This document shows positions 7,425 through 16,239 of a stretch of 29,586 nt of DNA, piece by piece. Position 1 is the stretch's first letter. Each line of letters opens with the position of its first letter. The notes beneath the pieces are model-generated. The model had not been told where the DNA came from. It saw only the letters and a program-made list of their open reading frames with translations, and did no database searches. The DNA is from Gammaproteobacteria bacterium UBA2955. GTDB taxonomy: Bacteria > Pseudomonadota > Gammaproteobacteria > Pseudomonadales > Azotimanducaceae. Where the stretch lies: NCBI GenBank assembly GCA_002348825.1, contig DEBN01000129.1, positions 1 to 29,586 on the forward strand. Direction: 5' to 3'. The translations under genes were made by a program, and so were the position numbers.

Positions 7425-8234
7425 ATGCAAAACGTGACTCCCAATTCGGCATTTTCAGCGGCAGCTGGCGATGTGCGTGCATGTAATGGTCGACGATGGT
7501 TCGGCTCTATGCTCTTTTGTGTGGTTGCTTTGCTGCTGCCGTTAACCGCTACGGCCGAAGGGATTCCCGCGCTTAACGTGCTCGAAGTCAACGATGATGG
7601 CACGGAGTATAGCCTGTCTCTGCAGCTGTTGTTGTTAATGACTGTATTGGCCTTGCTGCCGTCGATTTTAATTTTAATGACCTCGTTTACGCGCATCATC
7701 ATCGTCTTATCGTTGCTTCGGCAGGCTTTGGGTACCGCCCAGACGCCACCCAATCAGGTCTTGATCGGCATCGCTTTGTTTCTGTCGTTGTTCATCATGA
7801 TGCCGGTGTTAGAAAACGTCTATGAAGAGGCGTTCGTGCCGGTGCAGGACGGCGAGATATCGTTTATGCAAGGCATTGAGCTGGCGCGCGCCCCGCTTCA
7901 GGAATTTATGGTCGCCCAGACCCGGGAAAAAGATGTCTTGATGTTTATGGAAATGGCGGAGCAACCTGCGGTTGAGAAGCCTGAAGACATCCCCTTCACC
8001 GTTTTAATGCCCGCATTTATCACCTCGGAACTTAAAACTGCCTTCACGATTGGGTTCCTGATTTACATTCCCTTCATCATCATCGATTTGGTTGTAGCCA
8101 GTGTGCTTATGTCTATGGGCATGATGATGCTGTCGCCGATGATGATTTCATTACCGTTCAAGCTGTTGCTGTTTGTACTCGTCGACGGCTGGGGCCTGAT
8201 TACAAGCTCCTTAGTTGCGACGTTTTTACGCTAG
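7425..8234 (+). CDS. fliP: Flagellar export gate protein FliP
   Basis: This 269-residue protein forms the five-subunit core of the export gate together with FliR and FliQ. It has a cleavable-looking signal region, with the hydrophobic stretch at about 29-44 ending in TATA, then four membrane helices. The family signatures are FTRIIIVLSLLRQALGTAQT, PPNQVLIG and FITSELKTAFTIGFLIYIPF. The N-terminus is about 25 residues longer than in many FliP proteins; ATG 7509 would give a shorter form. The start at 7425 is preferred because AGGAA lies just before it. It is the first gene behind the sigma-54 promoter at 7362-7377. Confidence 0.96.
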   Translation: MQNVTPNSAFSAAAGDVRACNGRRWFGSMLFCVVALLLPLTATAEGIPALNVLEVNDDGTEYSLSLQLLLLMTVLALLPSILILMTSFTRIIIVLSLLRQALGTAQTPPNQVLIGIALFLSLFIMMPVLENVYEEAFVPVQDGEISFMQGIELARAPLQEFMVAQTREKDVLMFMEMAEQPAVEKPEDIPFTVLMPAFITSELKTAFTIGFLIYIPFIIIDLVVASVLMSMGMMMLSPMMISLPFKLLLFVLVDGWGLITSSLVATFLR

Positions 8235-8242
8235 GGGTCGTC

Positions 8243-8512
8243 ATGGATACAGCTACCGTCATGGACATTGCGATTCAGTCGCTGACCGTTACCACCTTAG
8301 TTGCGGCGCCGATATTAGCGGCGGCGTTGCTCTCAGGTCTGCTCGTGGGCGTTATTCAGGCGGCGACGTCGATTCAGGAAATGACGTTGAGTTTTATTCC
8401 CAAGTTAGCGGTCATGATGGTCGCGGTTGCGCTGTTCGGTGAATGGCAGTTGGCGATCATGATGGAATATTTTGAGACGATTTTTGCACGCGTGCGGGAT
8501 TTGAACGGGTAG
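8243..8512 (+). CDS. fliQ: Flagellar export gate protein FliQ
   Basis: This 89-residue protein has two membrane helices joined by a short loop, the normal size and topology for FliQ. The conserved stretch GLLVGVIQAATSIQEMTLSF lies in the loop and second helix. FliQ wraps around the FliP-FliR core and helps close the gate. The start is 8 bases after the fliP stop, with AGGGGT in front. The 3' end is 7 bases before fliR. Confidence 0.95.
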   Translation: MDTATVMDIAIQSLTVTTLVAAPILAAALLSGLLVGVIQAATSIQEMTLSFIPKLAVMMVAVALFGEWQLAIMMEYFETIFARVRDLNG

Positions 8513-8519
8513 GGCTGCT

Positions 8520-9287
8520 GTGAACCTAGCCATGATTCAACTCGTTGAGATGGTTCACCAGTTCATGTGGCCGTTCATTCGCGTATCCGCGTTGCTGATT
8601 ACCGCGCCAATTTTTGGCGCCGCGGCACTTAACGTGCGCATGCGCGTTGCGATTGGCGCTGCGCTGACGATTCTGATTTTTCAAACCGTTGAGGTGCCGG
8701 ACATAGATCCATTTACCTTTCCTGCGGTGGCCAAGATCGCCCATGAAATAGCGGTGGGGGGATTGATGGGTTTGACCCTTCAAGTTGTTGCTGCCGCGGT
8801 TGTTTTGTCAGGTCAAGTGGTGTCGGGTGGTATGGGCTTAGGTATGGCGAACATGATCGATCCCAACCTTGGCAACGTGCCAACCCTCGCCAACTTCCTG
8901 TTGGTAATTGGCCTGTTGGCTTTTTTAAGTCTCGGTGGACATCTCGTATTGATTTCTGTCTTGGTCGACAGCTATCGCTTTATTCCGATTGGTGAAGGGT
9001 TGTTTGCAACCAATGCGATATCCGGGTTCATAACTTGGTCGTCGCAGATGTTTATCGGGGCCGTGGCACTGGTTTTGCCCGTTTTGCTCGGGCTGCTCAT
9101 GGTCAACGTGTGTTTGGGCGTCATTTCTAAGGCCTCGCCCAGTTTGAATATTTTCGCCGTGGGCTTTCCTGCGCTGATTCCCATAGGCCTGGTATTGGTC
9201 ACATTAACCTTAAGTTTTTACTACAGCCGACTTGAAACGTTGTGGTACGACGGCTTTCGGTACTTGCAAAGTTCGTTATTTGCGTAG
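8520..9287 (+). CDS. fliR: Flagellar export gate protein FliR
   Basis: This 255-residue integral membrane protein has about six hydrophobic segments. It carries the FliR patterns SALLITAPIFGA near the start and QVVSGGMGLGMANMIDP in the middle. One FliR copy completes the helical FliP-FliQ assembly through which all axial proteins leave the cytoplasm. The start is taken as GTG 8520, with AGGG five bases upstream overlapping the fliQ stop. ATG 8532 is a possible alternative and would remove four residues. The family and the position between fliQ and flhB agree. Confidence 0.94.
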   Translation: MNLAMIQLVEMVHQFMWPFIRVSALLITAPIFGAAALNVRMRVAIGAALTILIFQTVEVPDIDPFTFPAVAKIAHEIAVGGLMGLTLQVVAAAVVLSGQVVSGGMGLGMANMIDPNLGNVPTLANFLLVIGLLAFLSLGGHLVLISVLVDSYRFIPIGEGLFATNAISGFITWSSQMFIGAVALVLPVLLGLLMVNVCLGVISKASPSLNIFAVGFPALIPIGLVLVTLTLSFYYSRLETLWYDGFRYLQSSLFA

Positions 9288-9296
9288 GTATTTGGT

Positions 9297-10460
9297 ATGG
9301 CTGAAGAACAAGATCAAGACGATAAAACCGAAGACCCCACCGCGCGGCGAATGGAAAAAGCCCGCGAAGACGGCCAGGTTTTGCGCTCGCAAGACGCCAG
9401 CACAGCAGCGGTGACCCTTGGGGTTATCGCCACGTTGTATTATGGCGGGTTTTGGTTTGCACCAAAGCTCACCGATTTGTTCAAAGGCGCACTGATTTTC
9501 GAACCGAGCGTTGCGTTTTCTGCTGAACAGAGCGCGCTGCGCTTTGGCTCGTTGTTTGCCGAAAGCTTTTTAGTATTAACGCCGCTGTTTTTGATCGCCA
9601 TCGCGCTGGCGGTGGGCACGGCTTCGGCGTTGGGCGGCTTTGTGTTTTCGGCCAAGGCTGCTGCACCAAAGCTGAGTAAACTTAACCCGCTCAAAGGCCT
9701 GGCGCGGATCTTTGGTTTACGCGCCATAGTCGAATTGAGCAAAGCGCTATTGAAGTTTTCCGCGGTTGCTGTGTTTGCTGGCACCTTTCTGTATTTCAAC
9801 CTCGAACGCTTCTTCAACTACGCGCGGTTTGACACCAATGCAGGGATCTTTGCCAGCCTCGATTTGGTGCTCTTTGGTGCCACGATTACCTGTCTCGCGC
9901 TACTGCTTATTGCCGCCATCGACGTGCCCTATCAGAAGTATGAGTTCATGAAGAAACTCAAGATGACGAAAAAAGAAGTGCGCGATGAAATGAAGGACGT
10001 TGAGGGTCAACCTGAAGTTCGCCAGAAGATTCGCCAAAAACAGCGCGAGATTGCCGAACAACGCATGCTCGATGAGGTACCAAGTGCCGACGTTATCGTG
10101 ACTAATCCTCAGCACTTTGCCGTGGCGTTAGTCTACGAAATGGATAAAGAGGACGCGCCTCGAGTTGTTGCTAAAGGCAAAGGCTTTATGGCCCTGAAAA
10201 TCCGCGAATTGGCGGGCGAGCATGATGTTGAGATTTTTGAAGCGCCGCCGCTTGCAAGAGCGCTGTACTTCACCACTGAGATTGGGTCGCACATACCGGC
10301 AGATCTGTTCTACGCCGTGGCTCAGGTCATCGCTTACGTCTACGGATTGAATGCAATGACTAAGGGCGCAGAAAAAGCGCCGAGGCCAAGGCCGAAGGTG
10401 CCGAAGGCATTTAAGTTTGACGAATTTGGTCGCACCGCAGCGCGATCGACGAACGGGTAA
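9297..10460 (+). CDS. flhB: Flagellar export switch protein FlhB
   Basis: The 387-residue protein begins with a charged tail containing TEDPTARRMEKAREDGQV, has four membrane helices (about 35-210), and ends in a cytoplasmic domain. FlhB changes export specificity from hook to filament subunits after it cuts itself in the NPTH loop. Odd: the loop reads N270-P271-Q272-H273, so Thr is replaced by Gln (codons AAT CCT CAG CAC). The flanking sequences are normal, including VVAKGKGFMALKIREL and EAPPLARALY. The Pro-rich C-terminal tail after about 355 is a common feature. It is the last recognised flagellar gene; flhA does not follow. Confidence 0.96.
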   Translation: MAEEQDQDDKTEDPTARRMEKAREDGQVLRSQDASTAAVTLGVIATLYYGGFWFAPKLTDLFKGALIFEPSVAFSAEQSALRFGSLFAESFLVLTPLFLIAIALAVGTASALGGFVFSAKAAAPKLSKLNPLKGLARIFGLRAIVELSKALLKFSAVAVFAGTFLYFNLERFFNYARFDTNAGIFASLDLVLFGATITCLALLLIAAIDVPYQKYEFMKKLKMTKKEVRDEMKDVEGQPEVRQKIRQKQREIAEQRMLDEVPSADVIVTNPQHFAVALVYEMDKEDAPRVVAKGKGFMALKIRELAGEHDVEIFEAPPLARALYFTTEIGSHIPADLFYAVAQVIAYVYGLNAMTKGAEKAPRPRPKVPKAFKFDEFGRTAARSTNG

Positions 10461-10473
10461 TAGGGAGATCACC

Positions 10474-11946
10474 ATGATTCCAAATCGACACAAAACGGAG
10501 CAATCAGGAGTAGGCAACTTCACGGTGGAGCACCAGCAGACCCAACGCCAGGTTGGCGCGGCCTTGCAGGTCAGTGGTAATACAGTGATCGTGGCGTCGG
10601 AACAGCCTGGACTGACGGCCTATTATGTCGCCCGAATACTCAAACAACTGAGCACTATGGAACGCAATTTAGCGCCGAGGATTCGTAAGCTGCCGGCGGA
10701 TCGCGACGGTATTTTGCAGGCGCTCAATGAACGCCTGGCCGATGTTGATTTAGCCAATGTGGGCGATGCCGGCGCGCTCGCCAAACATCGTGCTCGAGAG
10801 GTATGGGTTTACGAAAGCTTGAACTCGTTCAAGGCCGACGGCGTCTGCTTCGGCGCGAAAATTATTCGTCAGTTTAAAGCAGCGGGCATTAGCTTATTTA
10901 TTTCAGTAACGCCTGGTGAAACAAACGCCGCGGCGTTAAAAAAACTCATGCACAACTGCAAAGCCCAGCGCTGGGATTTTGCACCACCCACCCAAAAGCA
11001 ATGTGACGATGCCATGGCAGCGGCAGCTGGCACGGCGAGTGTGAATGCCGTACAGGGCGTGATCAGAGACATGGGTATGCGGGCGGACTTGCAAACAGGT
11101 TCCGCAGTGTTGAATTTCCCCAAGACGGCCGCGCAAATAGAACCCAGCGTAGACACTGATCTCGATGTCAGACAGTTATTGAAAGCGCAGCGTAAACAAA
11201 ATAAAACCCACAGGACTCAGGCGGCTTTGGCCACGACTGAAGAACAGCCCAGAAGACGTCTTGCCTTGGCGCAAGTGGCTGCAGGGATCGTATTTATAGG
11301 CACAGTAGTGGCTGTGCAGTTCGATCTGATGCCGGCATGGTCCGACGCGGAAGCGGCAGCGGCGAGCGAGGCGGCAGTGATCGATCAGAGCGTTGCAGCG
11401 GCCAAACTAAGCAACACGCCTAAACCTGGAGCAACTCGCGACTCTGGAGCACAAGCGGCAGTCGTGTCGGAATCAAGGCAGACCGCGGCCGTTTCTACAC
11501 AATTGGCTGCTGTCGAAGCGAAGAGTGTTAAGGCAGTGCCTGCAACTGGTGCCGATGACGTTGAGTTGATGAGGCTGTTCGCGGATCCAGAACCGGTCAG
11601 TGCGTCCAAGTCCGCCAGCGAGGTTGCATCCGCCGTTACGGCCATTGAATCTGCAGCGAAGGCTCCGGCAGCTGTTAGTGAAGCGCCGATCAAACCGGCA
11701 GGAATTTTCGTGCAACATGGATCTTTTGCTCAATTGCAAGGGGCGCGGGTGTTGCAGAACAGGCTCGTCGATCAGATGCCGACGAAAGTATTTATGAAGG
11801 GCGCAAACCCTCAGCGGTTTGTGGTGGTGAGCGGCCCGTTTGTGGATCGCCAGATCGCCAGAGACACCGTGAAAAACGGTTCGGACGCATTTTTGGTGCC
11901 GGCGCATTTGGTGGGCGAAGAAGTTATGTCCCTCAGCGGTCTGTAA
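10474..11946 (+). CDS. DamX-like protein: degenerate AAA-like domain, one membrane helix, SPOR domain
   Basis: The protein has 490 residues. The start at 10474 is supported by GGGAGA at 10463-10468; an upstream in-frame ATG at 10417 would run back into flhB and lacks this site. Order of parts: a cytoplasmic domain (about 30-180) that looks like an ExeA/DamX-type AAA fold; a membrane helix (about 263-284); an Ala/Ser/Val-rich linker; and a SPOR domain (about 410-479) beginning IFVQHGSF and containing RFVVVSGPF. SPOR domains bind glycan strands stripped of peptide stems, mainly at division sites. Odd: where a P-loop would lie the sequence reads SEQPGLTAYY, with no GKT/S, so ATP binding is unlikely. 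It begins 13 bases after flhB, so it is probably co-transcribed. The architecture is seen; the DamX-like fold is an inference. Confidence 0.75.
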   Translation: MIPNRHKTEQSGVGNFTVEHQQTQRQVGAALQVSGNTVIVASEQPGLTAYYVARILKQLSTMERNLAPRIRKLPADRDGILQALNERLADVDLANVGDAGALAKHRAREVWVYESLNSFKADGVCFGAKIIRQFKAAGISLFISVTPGETNAAALKKLMHNCKAQRWDFAPPTQKQCDDAMAAAAGTASVNAVQGVIRDMGMRADLQTGSAVLNFPKTAAQIEPSVDTDLDVRQLLKAQRKQNKTHRTQAALATTEEQPRRRLALAQVAAGIVFIGTVVAVQFDLMPAWSDAEAAAASEAAVIDQSVAAAKLSNTPKPGATRDSGAQAAVVSESRQTAAVSTQLAAVEAKSVKAVPATGADDVELMRLFADPEPVSASKSASEVASAVTAIESAAKAPAAVSEAPIKPAGIFVQHGSFAQLQGARVLQNRLVDQMPTKVFMKGANPQRFVVVSGPFVDRQIARDTVKNGSDAFLVPAHLVGEEVMSLSGL

Positions 11947-11960
11947 TTCAGGAGATCGAC

Positions 11961-12779
11961 ATGTTTGAAAAATTATTAAGCAAGTTCAAAAAAGATAAAA
12001 AGGACAAAAAAGCGCCTAAAGGCAAGAAGGCACCGCCAACTAAGCAAGCTGCAGAAGAAGCGTTGGATGCGATAGGCAGAGAACCCAGCGAAACCGCTGT
12101 TGAGACCAGAGATGCCGCGCCCGAACCCGCAGCGGATGCGGGACCGGCCGGGACCAATGGCAATGGTAAGCCGCGCGTAGATGTAATTGACGCCATGGGC
12201 AATAGCGTTGCCGATATGGTGACGAATATTGCGCAGCAGTTATCTGCTTCAACCGAGCAGTTGTCGAAGTCGCGGCGTTATACCAACTTCGCGTTTATCT
12301 TGCTGGGCGTTACGTTGGTGAGCACCGCTGTTTATCTGGGCCTGTTTACGTGGCAAATGTCCTCGCGACTGACGCAGGTCGACGAAACGCTAAATATGCT
12401 GGCTGCGCAGGCGGGTGATCAAGACAGCTCCAATGCGTTGATCGAGGATATGCGTGGCGAAATTACCGCCTTACTTCAGGGTCAAGCGCAGATTAACGAA
12501 AACAACAGCAGCAATACCGCCAGTGCGGATACCATGAGCGCTGAACAATTGCGCCGACTCGGCCAGAGTTTGGAGGCAATGCTGCAGAATCAGGCCGCCA
12601 CGGATGCGCGTATGGCGAGCCTCGGCGAATCGCTTAAGAATCTTGACGGCGGTGGAAACAGAGAAGTTCAAACATTGCTCGAAGACTTGGAACAAAAAGT
12701 CAGCGATCTATATCTCATCGAACAAGCGCGTATTGCGCGGGAACTGCAGCGCATGCGCGAGAATGCTGTGAACGAATGA
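11961..12779 (+). CDS. Unrecognised one-helix membrane protein with coiled coils
   Basis: I do not recognise this 272-residue protein. It starts with a very Lys-rich segment (1-25) that could sit on the inner face of the membrane or on nucleic acid. An acidic Ala/Pro/Gly-rich linker (about 35-70) follows, then an amphipathic stretch (about 72-103), one membrane helix (about 109-131), and a periplasmic part of about 140 residues rich in Gln, Glu and Leu with two likely coiled-coil stretches (about 137-180 and 193-270). A strong AGGAGA ribosome site precedes it and it starts 14 bases after the SPOR gene, so the two probably form a pair on the flhB transcript. The layout suggests a structural bridge between cytoplasm and periplasm; no enzymatic motif is visible. 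Confidence 0.75.
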   Translation: MFEKLLSKFKKDKKDKKAPKGKKAPPTKQAAEEALDAIGREPSETAVETRDAAPEPAADAGPAGTNGNGKPRVDVIDAMGNSVADMVTNIAQQLSASTEQLSKSRRYTNFAFILLGVTLVSTAVYLGLFTWQMSSRLTQVDETLNMLAAQAGDQDSSNALIEDMRGEITALLQGQAQINENNSSNTASADTMSAEQLRRLGQSLEAMLQNQAATDARMASLGESLKNLDGGGNREVQTLLEDLEQKVSDLYLIEQARIARELQRMRENAVNE

Positions 12780-12911
12780 TGCGGTATCAGCGCCTTAACT
12801 AGAATATGCGCCCGCGAAGAAGCTAGACTAGCGGTATCGGAAATTGTAGCTCTGCGTCCCTTCATTGCGACGTTGCCGCTACATCGCATCGTTACCTATG
12901 GGACCTAGCGT

Positions 12912-15119
12912 TTGGATATAACCCACATTCTTGACGGGCTAAATGAGCCGCAGCGCGCGGCTGTCTCCGGGCCGTTAAACAACTCATTGGTGGTCGCCGG
13001 CGCTGGTAGTGGGAAAACGCGGGTGCTTGTGCATCGCATCGCCTGGTTGATCGAAGTCGAAGCTGTGTCGCCGCACAGCATTTTGGCGGTCACGTTTACC
13101 AACAAAGCGGCAGCAGAGCTGCGCGCGCGTACCGAAAGCCTACTGAATATTTCCGCCCGGTCGATGTGGGTTGGCACTTTTCACAGTTTGGCCCATCGCT
13201 TACTGCGCATGCACTGGGCCGAAGCCAAGCTGCCACAGAACTTTCAGATCTTGGACAGCGATGACCAGATTCGTTTGCTCAAGCGCATAATGAAAACATT
13301 GGATATTGATGAAAAGAAATGGCCGGCGCGACAGGCGGCTTGGTTCATCAACGGTCAGAAAGATGAGGGCTTGCGTGCGCATCAAGTGCCTAGCGGCGAT
13401 GACTTGTTTCAGATCACTCATAAACGCATTTACCAGAGCTATGAAGAAATCTGCGACCAGGGCGGGTTGGTGGACTTTGCCGAACTGTTGTTGCGTAGCC
13501 ATGAGCTGTGGTTGAACGACCCTAGCCTGCTGCAGCATTATCAGCAGCGTTTCGGTCATTTGCTTGTCGACGAGTTTCAGGACACGAATGCCATTCAATA
13601 TGCCTGGCTGCGGGTTTTGGCCGGAGATCGGTCGCGCATTATGGCCGTAGGTGATGACGATCAGTCGATCTATGGTTGGCGCGGCGCAAAGATCGAGAAT
13701 ATCCATAATTTTCCACAGCACTTTGCCAACGTGCAGACCATTCGGTTAGAACAAAACTATCGCTCAACAAAAAATATTTTGGATGCGGCCAATGGCTTGA
13801 TTCAACAAAACACCGACCGGCTGGGCAAAGACCTTTGGTCTGCTGACGGTGCTGGCGAACCGATAAAGGTCTATGCGGGATTCAACGATCTCGATGAAGC
13901 ACGATTTATCGTTGAACGCATCGAACAGTGGCTCGAAAGCGGCGGTAACGCCGATGAAGTGGCGGTACTGTATCGGTCCAACGCCCAGTCTCGGGTCATC
14001 GAAGAAGCGCTGTTACGGGCGAATATCGCTTATCAGATATACGGTGGTCAGCGCTTTTTTGAACGCGCTGAAATAAAAAATGCGCTGGCGTACATGCGTT
14101 TGATCGAGGACCGTCATTCTGACCCTGCCTTCGAACGGGTGGTCAACACGCCGCCGCGCGGTATCGGCGATAAAAGCGTGGAAAGCATTCGGCAGCTGGC
14201 ACGATCGCGGCAGTTGTCCATGTGGACGGCGGCTAAGATTGGAATCAGTGAAGATCTATTCCCGGCGCGCGTGCAAAAAACCGTAGGTGTTTTTATTCAG
14301 CTGCTTGACGACCTAGCCGCTGCCGTAGCCCCCATGACCTTAGAAGAGTTGGCCGAACATGTAATAGACGTCAGTGGCCTACTGGCGTTTCATAGCCAAG
14401 AGCGCGGTGAGCGAGGACTGGCGCGCAAAGAAAACTTACAGGAGTTGGTTGCGGCATGCGGCCAATTCGCAGGCGATTTGGTGTTTCCGTTTGAAGACAG
14501 CGATCGTGCTGAAGTGAGCGTGTTGCAGGAATTTCTCGATCAAATGACTTTAGACGCTGGGGATCGCCAAGCCGCCGAGGGGCCGAGCGTGCAAATGATG
14601 ACACTGCATTCCGCGAAAGGTCTGGAATTTCCGTTGGTGTTTCTAGGCGGTCTGGAGGAGGGCTTGTTTCCTCATCGGATGTCAGCTGACGAACCCGGTC
14701 GTATGGAAGAGGAGCGCAGACTGGCCTATGTTGGCATTACCCGAGCGATGCGCGAACTGTATCTAACCTATGCGGAAACTCGACGTTTGCATGGGCAGGA
14801 CAGCTACAACCGCCCGAGCAGATTCCTACGCGAAATTCCGCAAGAACTGCTGCAGGAGATCCGGGTAGGCGGGCGCGGCCAGCTGCAGTTCAACCCTGCC
14901 GCACAGCGCGCTTCTGGAGATACCGGCGGGCTGTTATCGGACACCCCGGGCGTCAATGGTTTGACCATGGGTCAGCGGGTGCTGCACGGAAAGTATGGCG
15001 AAGGCGTCGTATTACAGTTTGAGGGCGCCGGCGAGCGCGCTAAAGTGCAGGTGAATTTTTCTGAAGGTGCAAAGTGGCTCATGGTCAGCTATGCAAATTT
15101 GCAGACATTGGATGCATAA
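12912..15119 (+). CDS. uvrD: DNA helicase II UvrD
   Basis: This 735-residue superfamily 1A helicase unwinds DNA 3'-5' in nucleotide excision and mismatch repair. Motifs in order: AGAGSGKT at 29-36 (Walker A), VTFTNKAAAE (Ia), LLVDEFQDT (II), GDDDQSIYGWRGA (III), QNYRST (IV), TLHSAKGLEF (V) and YVGITRA (VI). The C-terminal end has the short KYGEGVVLQFEG segment typical of UvrD/PcrA tails. Similarity to the UvrD start (MDxxxLLDxLN) sets the beginning at a TTG codon, with GGGA about 8 bases upstream. The 132 bases before it (12780-12911) show no clear promoter or terminator. Rep is less likely because of the UvrD-type tail. Confidence 0.95.
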   Translation: MDITHILDGLNEPQRAAVSGPLNNSLVVAGAGSGKTRVLVHRIAWLIEVEAVSPHSILAVTFTNKAAAELRARTESLLNISARSMWVGTFHSLAHRLLRMHWAEAKLPQNFQILDSDDQIRLLKRIMKTLDIDEKKWPARQAAWFINGQKDEGLRAHQVPSGDDLFQITHKRIYQSYEEICDQGGLVDFAELLLRSHELWLNDPSLLQHYQQRFGHLLVDEFQDTNAIQYAWLRVLAGDRSRIMAVGDDDQSIYGWRGAKIENIHNFPQHFANVQTIRLEQNYRSTKNILDAANGLIQQNTDRLGKDLWSADGAGEPIKVYAGFNDLDEARFIVERIEQWLESGGNADEVAVLYRSNAQSRVIEEALLRANIAYQIYGGQRFFERAEIKNALAYMRLIEDRHSDPAFERVVNTPPRGIGDKSVESIRQLARSRQLSMWTAAKIGISEDLFPARVQKTVGVFIQLLDDLAAAVAPMTLEELAEHVIDVSGLLAFHSQERGERGLARKENLQELVAACGQFAGDLVFPFEDSDRAEVSVLQEFLDQMTLDAGDRQAAEGPSVQMMTLHSAKGLEFPLVFLGGLEEGLFPHRMSADEPGRMEEERRLAYVGITRAMRELYLTYAETRRLHGQDSYNRPSRFLREIPQELLQEIRVGGRGQLQFNPAAQRASGDTGGLLSDTPGVNGLTMGQRVLHGKYGEGVVLQFEGAGERAKVQVNFSEGAKWLMVSYANLQTLDA

Positions 15120-15128
15120 GAGGGACTT

Positions 15129-16229
15129 ATGAAACAAACAACTTTTATTCGACGACTGGCCAGTTTGACGCTGGTTGTTGGTCTTCTGGGTTGTGGCGCC
15201 GAGCCCACCGGTGGTTCCGGGGCTGAGCAGCAAGCGGACGGTAAAATCTATCGTTGGAAGCTCATCACCACGTGGCCGAAAAATTTGCCCGGTCTGGGAG
15301 TGGCGCCAGAACGATTGGCCGAGCACCTGCGCATTATGAGCAACGGCCGCTTGGACATAAAGGTTTATGGTGCCGGTGAGCTCGTTGGCGCATTTGAAAT
15401 TTTTGACGCTGTGTCCCAAGGCACGGCAGAGATGGGCCACGGGGCGGCCTACTATTGGCGCGGCAAATTACCGGCGGCGGCAATGTTCGCCACCGTGCCG
15501 TTTGGTATGAACGCCCAAGAAATGAATGGTTGGCTGCACTACGGCGGCGGCCTGGAGCTGTGGCGCGAGTTGTATGAACCTTTCAACTTAGTGCCCTTTG
15601 CGGCAGGAAATTCAGGTGTGCAGATGGCGGGTTGGTTCAATAAGGAGATCAATTCGTTAGCGGACCTGCAGGGTTTGAAAATGCGCATTCCCGGTCTTGG
15701 TGGAGAAGTTTTGGCTCGGGCCGGTGGTGTGCCAGTGTCGTTGCCAGGATCCGAGGTATACACCGCGCTGCAGACCGGCGTAATCGACGCGACGGAATGG
15801 GTGGGCCCGTATAATGATTTGGCGCTGTCTCTGCATACAGCGGCAAAGTATTACTACTACCCCGGCTGGCATGAACCTGGCCCAACGCTAGAAGCGTTTG
15901 TTAACAAGACGGCCTGGGAGTCGCTGCCGTCGGACCTTCAAGAAATGATTAGCGTGGCTACTCGTGCGATTAACGAAGACATGCTCAGCGAGTTTACGGC
16001 GCGTAACAATGCGGCGTTGGTGACTTTGGTTGAAGAGCATGGCGTGGAATTGCGTGCTCTGCCGCCGGATGTAATGCAACGACTGAAAGTACTTGCGGCT
16101 GAGGTTGTGGAGGAATCTGCCCAACAAGATGAATTGTCCAAACGTATCTACGCCTCATACACGGCGTTTTCCAAAGCGGTTAAAAGCTATCACGAGATTA
16201 GCGAACAAGCCTATTTGAACGCCCGCTGA
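15129..16229 (+). CDS. TRAP transporter solute-binding lipoprotein, DctP family (TakP-like)
   Basis: The 366-residue protein has a lipoprotein signal ending in L19-L20-G21-C22 and a full DctP-type binding domain. Conserved stretches include NSLADLQGLKMRIPG, GGVPVSLPGSEVYTALQTG and DATEWVGPYND followed by YYYYPGWHEPG. The last two are typical of the 2-oxo-acid/lactate branch of TRAP binding proteins such as TakP. It would capture an organic anion in the periplasm and hand it to a DctQ-DctM permease. A permease pair lies nearby, but on the opposite strand beyond the next gene. The start has AGAGGGA in front and sits 9 bases after uvrD. The substrate class is inferred. Confidence 0.9.
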   Translation: MKQTTFIRRLASLTLVVGLLGCGAEPTGGSGAEQQADGKIYRWKLITTWPKNLPGLGVAPERLAEHLRIMSNGRLDIKVYGAGELVGAFEIFDAVSQGTAEMGHGAAYYWRGKLPAAAMFATVPFGMNAQEMNGWLHYGGGLELWRELYEPFNLVPFAAGNSGVQMAGWFNKEINSLADLQGLKMRIPGLGGEVLARAGGVPVSLPGSEVYTALQTGVIDATEWVGPYNDLALSLHTAAKYYYYPGWHEPGPTLEAFVNKTAWESLPSDLQEMISVATRAINEDMLSEFTARNNAALVTLVEEHGVELRALPPDVMQRLKVLAAEVVEESAQQDELSKRIYASYTAFSKAVKSYHEISEQAYLNAR

Positions 16230-16239
16230 GTCGGCTCTT

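Noticed and set aside
7299..7430. Longer transglycosylase reading frame starting at 7430
   Set aside because: It would cover the consensus fliP sigma-54 promoter and the fliP start, and it would place a poor leader before a good signal peptide that begins at 7298.
8868..8884. Perfect inverted repeat TTGGCA-ACG-TGCCAA inside fliR
   Set aside because: It lies in the middle of conserved coding sequence, has a very short loop and no T-run; chance or codon choice explains it.
10417..10473. Upstream start for the SPOR protein inside flhB
   Set aside because: There is a clear GGGAGA ribosome site before 10474, and the extra residues are read out of the flhB coding region.
12780..12911. Promoter or terminator between the coiled-coil gene and uvrD
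   Set aside because: I found only weak matches, such as TTGCGA without a fitting -10, and no stem with a T-run.
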